A program made the translations under genes and the position numbers. Below, piece after piece: positions 52,205-59,448 of a DNA stretch of 64,000 nt (the first letter of the stretch is position 1; each line of letters begins with the position of its first letter). The DNA lies in contig CAVQCN010000001.1 of the NCBI GenBank assembly GCA_963711035.1, positions 682,001-746,000 on the forward strand, read 5' to 3'. Under the pieces are notes generated by a model, which saw nothing but the letters and a program-made list of their open reading frames with translations, made no database searches and was not told the DNA's origin. This stretch comes from WHTK01 sp963711035. Its GTDB lineage: Bacteria > Chloroflexota > Dehalococcoidia > DSTF01 > WHTK01.

Positions 52205-52321
52205 ATGAGTGTCTCGTTCTGGAAGTCCAACAAGAATGACGCTCTGTTGGTATTGACCCGTCAGCTCGTACGCCGGACTCGGTACGACAGCCAGAACCAG
52301 CTGAGGCAGGCTCAGCACTAG
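52205..52321 (+). CDS. 38-residue basic protein, duplicated module gene 2a
   Basis: MSVSFWKSNKNDALLVLTRQ opens the protein, followed by an Arg/Gln-rich end (RRTRYDSQNQL). RBS AAAGGA seven bases upstream. It parallels the first 31 residues of the protein at 51641. The conservation of layout (hairpin, ribosome site, FWK-type gene, GPLP-type gene) supports it as a real gene despite its size. Confidence 0.6.
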   Translation: MSVSFWKSNKNDALLVLTRQLVRRTRYDSQNQLRQAQH

Positions 52322-52367
52322 TCGGTCCTGAGCGCGGGCGCCTTCACAGGTGTCCGTCCCAGAGGTT

Positions 52368-52391
52368 GCCCGGCAGGCACGCTGCCTGGGC
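52368..52391 (+). promoter_or_regulatory. Hairpin upstream of module gene 2b
   Basis: GCCCGGCAG / CTGCCTGGGC with one bulged T and a 5-base loop, 22 bases before ATG 52414. It is weaker than the other hairpins of the locus. Confidence 0.4.
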
Positions 52392-52413
52392 CACCCGAAG
52401 CGGAGGAGTATTC

Positions 52414-52686
52414 ATGAACTGGATAACCAGCGCCCTTGACCTACCGGGACACTTGCCTGCCCCCGTTTCTCTTCTACGAGAACACCGGCGCAAGCAACGT
52501 CGAGTGAACGAACTTATCGAGAAACGGGGCCCATTGCCTGACTCGATACGTCCAGCCAAGGAGTTCGTCAGCCAAACCCGCGAAATGCTGCTGAACCTCG
52601 ATCGAGTGCACACAGTCTCCCTCGCCGAGTACCGACGGCTCAGGGAGGACGCGCTTCAGGACAGCCCGCGTCCGTCAGCCGCGTAG
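52414..52686 (+). CDS. Small helical protein, duplicated module gene 2b
   Basis: 90 residues (RBS CGGAGGAG). MNWITSALDLPGHLPAPVSLL is followed by a basic helix HRRKQRRVNELIEK, the shared GPLPDSIRPAKEFVSQTREMLLNLDRVH block and an acidic/basic tail. It is related to the 51820 protein in the GPLP region only. It is the last gene before a bidirectional terminator. No known family. Confidence 0.65.
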   Translation: MNWITSALDLPGHLPAPVSLLREHRRKQRRVNELIEKRGPLPDSIRPAKEFVSQTREMLLNLDRVHTVSLAEYRRLREDALQDSPRPSAA

Positions 52687-52699
52687 TGCAGAGGGTCAA

Positions 52700-52721
52700 A
52701 CGGCCGCAAGGACGCGGCCGT
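52700..52721. terminator. Bidirectional terminator between the small-gene locus and cbiO
   Basis: Perfect 8-bp stem ACGGCCGC / GCGGCCGT with loop AAGGAC, followed by CTTCCCTT on the plus strand and TTTGA on the minus strand. It lies between convergent stops. Confidence 0.75.
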
Positions 52722-52738
52722 CTTCCCTTCGCGCTGGC

Positions 52739-53575
52739 CTAGTGGTCCGGCTCTTCGTGGTGGCCTTCCGCGTGCGCGTGGGCGTGCTCGATGGTCGCGT
52801 GGCGATGGAGGTGCTCGTGGATCAGGTTGGCGTGGATCAGCAGCTCCTCGTTCGCCAGGAGCTCTCGCGCCGGGCCATCGGCCAGCACGCGGCGGTCCTC
52901 GCCGAGCACCACGGCGCGCTCCGCGATCAGCGGTACGACCTCGAGGTCATGGGTGGCAATGACGATGGTCTTGCCCTCCTTGCCCATGTCCTGGATCAGG
53001 TTGACCAGCACCCACTTCGTGCGCGGGTCCAGGCTGGCGGTCGGCTCGTCCATCAGGATCACGTCCGGCTCCAGCGACAGCACGGAGGCAATCGCCGCGC
53101 GCTTCTTCTCACCGCCGGACAGCTCGAAGGGCGCCCGGTCGCGCAGGTGCATGATGCCCATCTGGGTCAGCGCCGCCTCGACGCGATGGCGCACCTCGGG
53201 CAGCGGCAAGTTGAGCTGTAGCGGCCCAAACGCAACGTCGTCGCCGACAGTGGGTGAGAAGAGCTGGATGTCTGGGTCCTGGAAGACGAGGCCCACGCGC
53301 TGGTGGAAGCGATGGGCAGCCTCCATTTGGTTCTCGACGTTTTCGACCGCCTCCCCGAAGACCTTCATCGTGCCGGCCTTCGGCGGATAAAGCCCGTCCA
53401 ACAGCTTGAGCAGCGTCGATTTGCCAGAGCCGTTGGCGCCGAGTAACGCGACCTGCTCGCCCTGCCCAATCTTGAGGTCGATGCCGTCGAGCGCAACGAG
53501 GCCGCGACCGTATTCGTAGACGACGCCCTCCAGCTCGAAGACGAGGTCCGCGTGGGTCCCGTTCGAGGTCGTCAT
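52739..53575 (-). CDS. cbiO: ECF transporter ATP-binding protein (cobalt/nickel)
   Basis: 278-residue ABC ATPase of a group I energy-coupling-factor transporter. GANGSGKST is Walker A, FELSGGEKKRAAIASVLSLEPDVILMDEPTASLD gives signature and Walker B, and IATHDLEVV the switch His. VGLVFQDPDIQLFSPTVGDDVAFGPLQL is the CbiO/EcfA Q-loop region. The C-terminal 25 residues are His-rich (EHLHRHATIEHAHAHAEGHHEE), fitting transition-metal handling. Its ATG overlaps the cbiQ stop by four bases. Last gene of fur-cbiM-cbiQ-cbiO. Confidence 0.95.
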   Translation of the reverse strand: MTTSNGTHADLVFELEGVVYEYGRGLVALDGIDLKIGQGEQVALLGANGSGKSTLLKLLDGLYPPKAGTMKVFGEAVENVENQMEAAHRFHQRVGLVFQDPDIQLFSPTVGDDVAFGPLQLNLPLPEVRHRVEAALTQMGIMHLRDRAPFELSGGEKKRAAIASVLSLEPDVILMDEPTASLDPRTKWVLVNLIQDMGKEGKTIVIATHDLEVVPLIAERAVVLGEDRRVLADGPARELLANEELLIHANLIHEHLHRHATIEHAHAHAEGHHEEPDH

Positions 53576-54444
53576 AGCCAGACCCGCCCCGCGTAGATCG
53601 CCAGCGCCGCGGCGGCAGCGGCTGCTGCCAGCAGCAGCCAGTCAGCCACCACCATGCGGTAGTCCGTCATGGTTCGGATGTCGTTCTGGAAGCCGCGCGC
53701 CAGCATCGCCTGGTACACGTCCTCGCTCATGCGGAAGGAGCGGTGCATCAGCACGCCGATGGCCGCGACGATCCACCAGCGCTGCTCCTTACCCGACGTC
53801 TGCGCCACAATGCGGCTCTTGCGTGCCAGAAACATGCCGTTGGCAGTGTGCAGCAGCAGGAAGACGTAGCGATAGGTCATCGAAAGGACGAGCACGAAGA
53901 TCGTCGGCACGCGCAGGACGCGCAGCGACTTGAGGATGTCCGCCCAGCGGCTGGTCAGGATGAGCAGGATCGCCAGCGAGACGCAGGCGCTCACGCGCAG
54001 CACGAAAATGCCCGCCGCTGCCAGGCCGTCTTCGTGGACGTGCACCGTGAGGAAGCCCAGCGGTACCTCGAACAGGTCCTTGTGCCCGACGAAGAAGATC
54101 GAAGGGAAGACGACGATGGCGCTGAACAGCCCCATGCCCAGCCAGACGCGCTTGATGAACGAGATGATCTCGATCTTCGAGATGGCGGCCGCGCCCAGGG
54201 TGAGGACATAGAGCGCCGCCAACACCTGCCAATCGCGCGATATGGCCGTCGCGACGATGAGAAAGATGAAGGCGAGCAGCTTGACGCGCGGATCGCGGCG
54301 CTGCAGGAGGCCGTCGCGGCGTGCGTTCTCCTCCGAGAACACGGCCTGCTCGATGCTGGCCGTGATGCCCGCGATCGTCTTCTCGACGAAGCCGGGCTTG
54401 GCCGGCTTCGCACCGCGACTCTGGGCTGCTGCACTCATCGTCAT
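53572..54444 (-). CDS. cbiQ: ECF transporter transmembrane coupling protein
   Basis: 290 residues. The long cytoplasmic head is typical of CbiQ. Helices follow, and the coupling motif region includes RVPTIFVLVLSMTYRYVFLLLHTANGMFLARKSR, with the A-R-x-x-R-like segment near MLARGFQND. It couples CbiM to the CbiO ATPase in the membrane. It overlaps cbiO and is separated from cbiM by 10 bases. Assignment rests on layout and context more than on single residues. Confidence 0.9.
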   Translation of the reverse strand: MTMSAAAQSRGAKPAKPGFVEKTIAGITASIEQAVFSEENARRDGLLQRRDPRVKLLAFIFLIVATAISRDWQVLAALYVLTLGAAAISKIEIISFIKRVWLGMGLFSAIVVFPSIFFVGHKDLFEVPLGFLTVHVHEDGLAAAGIFVLRVSACVSLAILLILTSRWADILKSLRVLRVPTIFVLVLSMTYRYVFLLLHTANGMFLARKSRIVAQTSGKEQRWWIVAAIGVLMHRSFRMSEDVYQAMLARGFQNDIRTMTDYRMVVADWLLLAAAAAAAALAIYAGRVWL

Positions 54445-54454
54445 GTCGTTGAAC

Positions 54455-55789
54455 CTACGCCGTACGCCAGTCCGGCGGCGGCTGAGGCACCAGCCAGCGG
54501 CCGAAGAGGTAGAGAAGCCAGCCTACAGAAACAAGGAGGCCTATGCCAATGAACCCCGCAATCTGGTAGCCGATGTTCTGTTGCCACGACGGCTCCGTGC
54601 CGTGGATCCAGGGCGGCTGATAGCCGGCCAGCGGCGTGTGCTTGGCGAACGTGACGTTGTTGATCTTGGTCGGCACGCATTCACATTGCCGGTTCACGTC
54701 CGGCAGGGCGTCGAAGAGGCTCGGATCGCCGGCATCTCGCGCCGCGAGCGCCGCATTGACCTCAGCCTGGGTCGCCGACGTGTCCTCACCGAAGGCGCCG
54801 CCGGGGGCAATCAGGCCTACCGGCACCCAGATCATCAGCCCAACGAACAGCGTCGCGGCGACACGCGCACCGCGGTTGTGTCTGAGCACGAACCAGACGA
54901 CCGGCAGGACGACAACCGAGACCACGGCCGAGACCAGCACGGTCATTCCGGCATCGCCCCAGTTGACCGAGCTCCAGTTGAGGCCACCCCACTGGCTGAT
55001 GTGGCCGCCGGCCATGATCATGCCGGCCACGAACACCACCAGCGCGGCGAAGGCGGCGAAGCCTCCCACAGGCAGCCACGGGCTCACGCGCCGCCCGCCA
55101 CCGGCCTCAGCAGCCGGCTGGCCGCGGGTCAGTATCTCGGGGAAGGAGCGCTGCAGGTAGCCGACTGCCATCGCCGTGATCGCCGCCTCCACGAAAGAGG
55201 CGCCCGCCATGTGCGCCAGCAGCATCGACGGGATCGCCGTGCTGAAGCCGTAGGGACTGTAGTCCGGCACGCCGTTCGTGCTCCAGAGGTGAGGCTGAAT
55301 GCCCAGCTCGATGCCGACGCATAACGCAGCGACGGAAATGCCGACGTAGGAGCCGATCGCGGCGGCGATGACGCGACGCTGCGAGAGCATGTCGCCGTTG
55401 CCGGCCAGCATGCGGTAGGTGAAATAGCCGACGAAAGGTAGCACCATCGCCATGTTGAAGCAGTTGGCGCCGATCGCTGTGATGCCGCCGTCGCCGAAGA
55501 ACAACGCCTGCAGCACGAGCGCCACGGAGGTCGTGATCACGGCCGCCCACGGCCCCAGCACGATCGCGGTCAGCGTGCCGCCGACGCCGTGCGCCGTCGT
55601 ACCACCCGGAACCGGCACGTTGAACATCATGATCGCGAACGTGAAAGCAGCGAAAATCGAAAGCAACGGCACCGTGCGGCCGCTGAGGGCGCGGCGCACG
55701 CGTTTGGCGGCAATCGCCCAGATCGGCGCAGCGGCGACGTAGAAGGCACCGGCTGTCGCCGGGCTGATGTATCCGTCAGGTATGTGCAC
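54455..55789 (-). CDS. cbiM: Cobalt/nickel ECF substrate-binding protein CbiM with C-terminal CbiN-like extension
   Basis: 444 residues. It starts MHIPDGYISPATAGAFYVAAAPIW; the extreme N-terminal MHIPDG is the metal-binding end of CbiM/NikM and demands this exact start. PVPGGTTAHGVGGTLTAIVLGPWAAVI and FGDGGITAIGANCFNMA are core CbiM signatures. After six or seven helices the protein continues about 200 residues: a helix pair, a periplasmic stretch with a Cys pair (QCECVP) and TPLAGYQPPW, and a last helix, resembling the CbiN/PDGLE partner fused in one chain. Metal is Co2+ or Ni2+. Confidence 0.93.
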   Translation of the reverse strand: MHIPDGYISPATAGAFYVAAAPIWAIAAKRVRRALSGRTVPLLSIFAAFTFAIMMFNVPVPGGTTAHGVGGTLTAIVLGPWAAVITTSVALVLQALFFGDGGITAIGANCFNMAMVLPFVGYFTYRMLAGNGDMLSQRRVIAAAIGSYVGISVAALCVGIELGIQPHLWSTNGVPDYSPYGFSTAIPSMLLAHMAGASFVEAAITAMAVGYLQRSFPEILTRGQPAAEAGGGRRVSPWLPVGGFAAFAALVVFVAGMIMAGGHISQWGGLNWSSVNWGDAGMTVLVSAVVSVVVLPVVWFVLRHNRGARVAATLFVGLMIWVPVGLIAPGGAFGEDTSATQAEVNAALAARDAGDPSLFDALPDVNRQCECVPTKINNVTFAKHTPLAGYQPPWIHGTEPSWQQNIGYQIAGFIGIGLLVSVGWLLYLFGRWLVPQPPPDWRTA

Positions 55790-56231
55790 CTGTGCTCTCC
55801 TTGGATTCGTCCTCGGCGGCGCAGCGGCGGCAACGGCCGCCGATCGCTAGATGGGCCAGATCGGCGTCGAAGTCGTACTGCTGACTCAGCGCCGCCGATA
55901 GCTCGTCGAGCTGCGAACCCTGGATGATGCGGTCCCCGCCGCAGGTGCGACAGACGAGGTGGAAATGCCGCATGCCCACCCACTCGAACTCGATCTCACC
56001 GCCCGGGACATTCACTTCGGCCACCAGGCCGAGTTCCCTGGCAACTGCAAGCGTGCGATAAACCGTCGACGCATCGACAAAGGGATACGTACGCCGTACT
56101 TCCTCCAGGATGGCCCCGGCAGTCGTGCGGTGCTCGCCGTGACGCAGCGCCGACAGAATCAGCATTCGCTGCGGCGTCACCTTGTGGCCGCTCTCACGCA
56201 ACAGGACCGCTGTTTCAGGCTCGCAGCTCAT
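55776..56231 (-). CDS. Fur family metal-responsive repressor
   Basis: 151 residues. The winged helix has ESGHKVTPQRMLILSALRHGEHRTTAGAILEEVRRTYPFVDASTVYRTLAVARELGLV. The dimer/metal part has MRHFHLVCRTCGGDRIIQG and GGRCRRCAAEDE, two CxxC pairs for structural zinc. Its 3' end overlaps the cbiM start by 14 bases, so repressor and transporter are one transcript. This suggests a nickel (Nur) or cobalt sensor rather than iron Fur; the operator at 56246-56272 supports that weakly. RBS GGAGG. Confidence 0.9.
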   Translation of the reverse strand: MSCEPETAVLLRESGHKVTPQRMLILSALRHGEHRTTAGAILEEVRRTYPFVDASTVYRTLAVARELGLVAEVNVPGGEIEFEWVGMRHFHLVCRTCGGDRIIQGSQLDELSAALSQQYDFDADLAHLAIGGRCRRCAAEDESKESTGAHT

Positions 56232-56245
56232 TCTTGCCTCCAGCT

Positions 56246-56272
56246 ACAGTTGCAATTATATGCAGTTACATC
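56246..56272 (-). promoter_or_regulatory. Promoter with overlapping Fur/Nur-like operator
   Basis: On the minus strand TGTAACTGCATATAATTGCA, then ACTGTA, contains a perfect -10 TATAAT (56260-56255) flanked by TGCA on both sides and by TGTAA/ACTGTA outer arms. A weak -35 TTCACC lies 16 bases upstream. CTGCAT-N4-TTGCAA approximates the TTGCAA-N5-TTGCAA Nur box described in Streptomyces. A regulator bound here would block the -10, giving metal-dependent repression of fur-cbiMQO. Confidence 0.6.
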
Positions 56273-56364
56273 GGCTGGTGAACATGGTTTTCAGGAAAAA
56301 CCGACGAATTGCAGGGCCGGCCGCCGAGGCAGGAATGCCGGAAGAGCACGCGCTCCTGATCTTC

Positions 56365-56398
56365 TTGCCGGCAGCCGTTACTTTTATAGGGCCGGCAA
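56365..56398 (+). promoter_or_regulatory. Inverted repeat upstream of the ECF sigma gene
   Basis: TTGCCGGC and GCCGGCAA, 8-bp perfect arms 18 bases apart, enclosing TACTTTTATAGG. It ends 27 bases before the start codon. It could be an operator spanning the promoter or a leader hairpin. Confidence 0.45.
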
Positions 56399-56425
56399 CG
56401 ATCTCAGAAGTAAAGGTTGATCTCA

Positions 56426-56992
56426 TTGACCGAGCCGAACGCCGCGCAGGACAGCTTTGGCCTGCCTACAGCCGATCAGATCGATCGGCTCGCGGCGCTT
56501 GACGAGGACGCATGGCAGGCCGTGTACGACGACTACTTCCTCAAGCTACGCAACTTCGCCTACGCCCGCACCGGCGACCTCGGCGAGGCCGAAGACATCG
56601 CCTCCGAGGTCTTCGCCGGCGCCCTGCGCGGCATTCATAGCTACCACGACCGCGGCGCGCCCCTTGGCGCCTGGCTGTTCCGCATCGCCCGTAACGTCAC
56701 GACGGACCACCTGCGCCGCCACCAGCGCCGGCCCGAGGCAACCCTCACCGACGACCACGAAGCGCCTTCCGTCGCCTTCGAGACCGTCGAGGACCGCGAA
56801 GTACTGCTGCACGGCCTCAATCAGCTCACCGAAGAGCAGCAGACGATCATCAGCCTGCGCTTCTTCAGCGACTGCAGCCTCGAGGACACGGCACGCGTCA
56901 TGAACAAGAGCGTCGGCGCCGTGAAGGGATTGCAGCAGCGCGCCCTCGGCTCGCTGCGCCGTCATCTCACGGCAGCGGGGGTGCAGCCGTGA
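56426..56992 (+). CDS. ECF-type RNA polymerase sigma factor
   Basis: 188 residues. Region 2 is WQAVYDDYFLKLRNFAYARTGDLGEAEDIASEVFAGAL...APLGAWLFRIARNVTTDHLRRHQRR. Region 4 is LNQLTEEQQTIISLRFFSDCSLEDTARVMNKSVGAVKGLQQRALGSLRR. TTG 56426 is preferred, with AAAGG nine bases upstream; TTG 56417 abuts that site and would add three residues. The TGA overlaps the GTG of the next gene (GTGA), a membrane protein expected to act as its anti-sigma or sensor partner. Targets unknown; the secreted protein at 58160 is a candidate. Confidence 0.92.
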   Translation: MTEPNAAQDSFGLPTADQIDRLAALDEDAWQAVYDDYFLKLRNFAYARTGDLGEAEDIASEVFAGALRGIHSYHDRGAPLGAWLFRIARNVTTDHLRRHQRRPEATLTDDHEAPSVAFETVEDREVLLHGLNQLTEEQQTIISLRFFSDCSLEDTARVMNKSVGAVKGLQQRALGSLRRHLTAAGVQP

Positions 56993-57861
56993 GATACGAA
57001 GACGTCCTGGAGCAGTGCCTCGCCACCGCCCGTCGCGGCGAAGACGTCGAGCCGCTGATCGCCGCTCACCCGCAATTCGCCGAGCAGCTGCGCCTTGACC
57101 TGGCGGCAGCGGCTTCGGCCCGCCGCGTGGCGACTGCCCTGCCCGGCATCGGCCCGACGACACGCCAGGCCTTCCGCACCAACCTGGCACAGCAGCGACA
57201 GCAGCAGGCGGCGCGCAAGCAACGCTCCTTCTGGCCGGCGTTCCGTATGCCGGCCCTGGCGTTGGCCGCCGCGTCAGCCGTCGTCGTTATCGTCGCCGCC
57301 GTGCTCGTCGGGGGCATCTTCTCCACCAATACGGCTGAGGCCAGCACGATCGAGGGCGTCGTCGTCCAGAACGACAGCGGCACGCTGACCGTACAGACGG
57401 ATACGGACATCCAGACTATCGAGGTGCAGAACGACCTCACGGTCAACGACTCGACGGGCGCGGCCATCGACCTCGCTAGTCTTGAGCCGGGGCAGCTGGT
57501 CGTGATCCACGGCAAGCCGGGCGGCGCCCGCGTCTTCCGCGCCCTGCGCATCGAGCTGCGTGCCGCGAACGACCTCCTACCCTGGTGTCAGCAGCACCCC
57601 ATCGCCTGCCGCGAGATCGAGCGCAACATCAGCCAGCGCGTATCCGACTGCGCCGCGGACCAGCTGATCTGCCAGCGCATCCGCGACCGACTGGACCAGA
57701 TCAAGCAGCAGGTCAACCTCTCCGACCGGCTGCAACAGCTGAAGGACAGCTGCGACGGCGGCACGCAGACGGCCTGCCGTGAGATCGTCGGCTTCTGCCA
57801 GAACAACCCGGGCGTCTGCGACACGATCCGCGCCTGGCTACGCTCCCGACGCCTTAGCTAG
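56989..57861 (+). CDS. DUF5667-like membrane protein with Cys-pair repeats (putative sigma-factor partner)
   Basis: 290 residues. The N-terminal cytoplasmic part MRYEDVLEQCLATARRGEDVEPLIAAHPQFAEQLRLDL resembles the domain found beside ECF sigma factors in Chloroflexota. One helix, LALAAASAVVVIVAAVLVGGIF, is followed by a beta-rich outer domain (TIEGVVVQNDSGTLTVQTDTDIQTIEV). The C-terminus has four Cys pairs spaced 6 to 8 residues apart (WCQQHPIACREI, DCAADQLICQRIR, SCDGGTQTACREI, FCQNNPGVCDTIR). The repeats may form disulfides and sense redox or envelope state. No anti-sigma zinc motif is seen. Confidence 0.75.
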   Translation: MRYEDVLEQCLATARRGEDVEPLIAAHPQFAEQLRLDLAAAASARRVATALPGIGPTTRQAFRTNLAQQRQQQAARKQRSFWPAFRMPALALAAASAVVVIVAAVLVGGIFSTNTAEASTIEGVVVQNDSGTLTVQTDTDIQTIEVQNDLTVNDSTGAAIDLASLEPGQLVVIHGKPGGARVFRALRIELRAANDLLPWCQQHPIACREIERNISQRVSDCAADQLICQRIRDRLDQIKQQVNLSDRLQQLKDSCDGGTQTACREIVGFCQNNPGVCDTIRAWLRSRRLS

Positions 57862-58159
57862 GGATTAGCATCCCGCGCAGCGCCGCGCGCCATGGCGTAC
57901 TTCCAACACAGCTGGAAGCGGGCCATCCGCCGCCCTTCGCTAGAACGATGGACTCCGAGCTTTGAGCACACCATCAGGCCCGCAACTGTTGGGCGGTCAC
58001 CTAATCGACTCAGCGAACGGAAAGCTCTCGCGCGGTTCGCCGCCACCCAATGGATTTAACAGATCAACAACACTCAGGCCGCTTCCTCACCTGACGCCCC
58101 GACGATTTCACCAATGAACCCGGCAGCGAGGGCTGCCGCACAAGGGATGGAGGAAGAGG
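57862..58159 (+). other. Intergenic stretch, no gene seen
   Basis: No frame with a ribosome site is evident. The 3' end holds GGATGGAGGAAGAGG, the ribosome site of the gene at 58160. A promoter is expected here but no pair of boxes stands out. Confidence 0.4.
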
Positions 58160-58780
58160 ATGAAGGTATTCAAGTGGGCTCTCGTTGCCGGCGGCGGGCT
58201 AATCGCCGCGGTTGTGCTCGCGGTCGCCGCGCTGGGCGGCAGCATCAGTCAGGCGCAGACGCCGACCGATAGCAGCGGTGCGCGTACGGCGTACGAACAG
58301 GCGCTGGCCGACCAGCTTGGCGTCAGCGTCGACCAGCTCGAAGCGGCACGCCAGGCCGCGCTGAACAACGTGCTGGAGCAAGCCGTTGCCAACGGCAAGA
58401 TCACGGAGGAGCAGGCGCAGAACATCCGCGACCACCCGTTTGCCGCCCGACGCGGTCTCCTGCGCAACGCCGCCCAGCGCCTGCACAACGCCGTCGCTGA
58501 CGTCTTCAGCGCAGCGGCCAAGACGATCGGCATCTCGAACGACGAGATGAAGACGGACCTGCAGAATGGCCAGAGCCTGGCCCAGATCGCCGCCGACCAC
58601 AACGTGTCGACGGACGCCCTGAAGGCGGGCATCACCAGCGAGGTGCAGTCGCAGCTCGACCAGGCAGTCGCCAACGGCACGATCGACCAGGCGAAGGCCG
58701 ACAAGATCAGCGCCGCCCTGGCCCAACGCCTCGACACGCTGATCCAGCGCAGCCGCCCCAACGTGACCTCAAACCAGTAA
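58160..58780 (+). CDS. Secreted alpha-helical protein, unknown
   Basis: 206 residues. The signal is MKVFKWALVAGGGLIAAVVLAVAALGGSISQAQ. The mature part is helical, with two related halves: YEQALADQLGVSVDQLEAARQAALNNVLEQAVANGKITEEQAQNI and MKTDLQNGQSLAQIAADHNVSTDALKAGITSEVQSQLDQAVANGTIDQAKADKI. Both end in a Q-AVANG-x-I-x-x-x-(Q/K)A motif. Such YckD/DUF2680-like repeats occur in secreted proteins of unknown role. RBS GGAGGAAGAGG. A strong terminator follows. Confidence 0.8.
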   Translation: MKVFKWALVAGGGLIAAVVLAVAALGGSISQAQTPTDSSGARTAYEQALADQLGVSVDQLEAARQAALNNVLEQAVANGKITEEQAQNIRDHPFAARRGLLRNAAQRLHNAVADVFSAAAKTIGISNDEMKTDLQNGQSLAQIAADHNVSTDALKAGITSEVQSQLDQAVANGTIDQAKADKISAALAQRLDTLIQRSRPNVTSNQ

Positions 58781-58799
58781 TCGAGGGGCGCAACGCAAT

Positions 58800-58825
58800 A
58801 GAGGGCTCGAGTTTTCGGGCCCTCT
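58800..58825 (+). terminator. Rho-independent terminator after the secreted protein
   Basis: AGAGGGC / GCCCTCT stem with an additional CGA/CGG-side pairing around GTTTT, followed by TTCTTCTT. It lies 20 bases after the stop. Confidence 0.88.
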
Positions 58826-58853
58826 TTCTTCTTGCCTCGAAGATGACGAGACT

Positions 58854-58970
58854 ATGAGCAGTTCGATGACGACTGAAATCCGTCATTCGCTCGACGATTA
58901 CCGCCTGCGCGGATTGCTCTCAGTACTCTCCGTGGCCATCGCGTGCGTCATCGTAGTCGCCATCGGCTAA
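58854..58970 (+). CDS. Short membrane-anchor frame, probably the N-terminus of the Rieske-like protein
   Basis: 38 codons: a polar head MSSSMTTEIRHSLDDYRLRG, then one membrane helix LLSVLSVAIACVIVVAIG and TAA at 58968. The Rieske-like frame overlaps its end and has no good start of its own. One missing base near 58965 would join the two into an N-terminally anchored Rieske protein of about 196 residues, the usual topology of membrane Rieske proteins. It could otherwise be a separate tiny membrane protein. Confidence 0.5.
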   Translation: MSSSMTTEIRHSLDDYRLRGLLSVLSVAIACVIVVAIG

Positions 58971-59443
58971 GCTTTCTCTCTTCCATTACTGACGCCACGC
59001 CGGTACGCGACTTCGATGCTGGCGCCGTCAGCAACTTCGCACCCGCTTCGATCCACGAATTCGCAGGCCAGCACCTGCTCCTCGTTCGCCTGCAGGACGG
59101 CAGCTTCGTCGCACTGCACGACTGGGACGCCTGGGCGCAATACCGCTACAGTGTCGGCGACAAGGCCAAGGCTGAATGCCGCGTCCATCCCCTGGACCAT
59201 GACTCGCCAATCTACCCAGGTGTCCTGAGCAGCATCCTCCACCCAACCGCCGGGTTCGAAGATACCGTGATGATCTCCGGTTGCGACGGCAGCCTGTTCG
59301 ATGTGCTTGGAAACCGGACGTTTGGCCCGGCCGCGACTAACCTCGACCGGTTCCCCGTGCGTACCAATGGCAACGGCCACGTCATCGTGAACCTGGCCGA
59401 CCAGCAGTGTCGGCCCCTCAGTCCCTGCCTCTCGTATCCGTAA
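58943..59443 (+). CDS. Rieske-like domain protein lacking the usual cluster ligands
   Basis: 166 codons from GTG 58943, which lacks a ribosome site. VRDFDAGAVSNFAPASIHEFAGQHLLLVRLQDGSFVALHDWDAWA follows the opening strands of a Rieske fold. SGCDGSLFDVLGNRTFGPAATNLDRFPVRTNGNGHVIVNL follows its C-terminal strands (compare C-P-x-H-G-S-x-FD). The second box keeps Cys but has D-G-S where His is expected, and the first has ECRVH rather than a clean CxH. It probably does not bind a normal [2Fe-2S] cluster. See the anchor frame at 58854. Confidence 0.6.
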   Translation: MRHRSRHRLSFLSSITDATPVRDFDAGAVSNFAPASIHEFAGQHLLLVRLQDGSFVALHDWDAWAQYRYSVGDKAKAECRVHPLDHDSPIYPGVLSSILHPTAGFEDTVMISGCDGSLFDVLGNRTFGPAATNLDRFPVRTNGNGHVIVNLADQQCRPLSPCLSYP

Positions 59444-59448
59444 GCCGG

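Noticed and set aside
48159..52686. Phage tail or prophage remnant
   Set aside because: No integrase, capsid, portal or lysis genes and no attachment repeats. Signal peptides and C-terminal anchors fit surface proteins.
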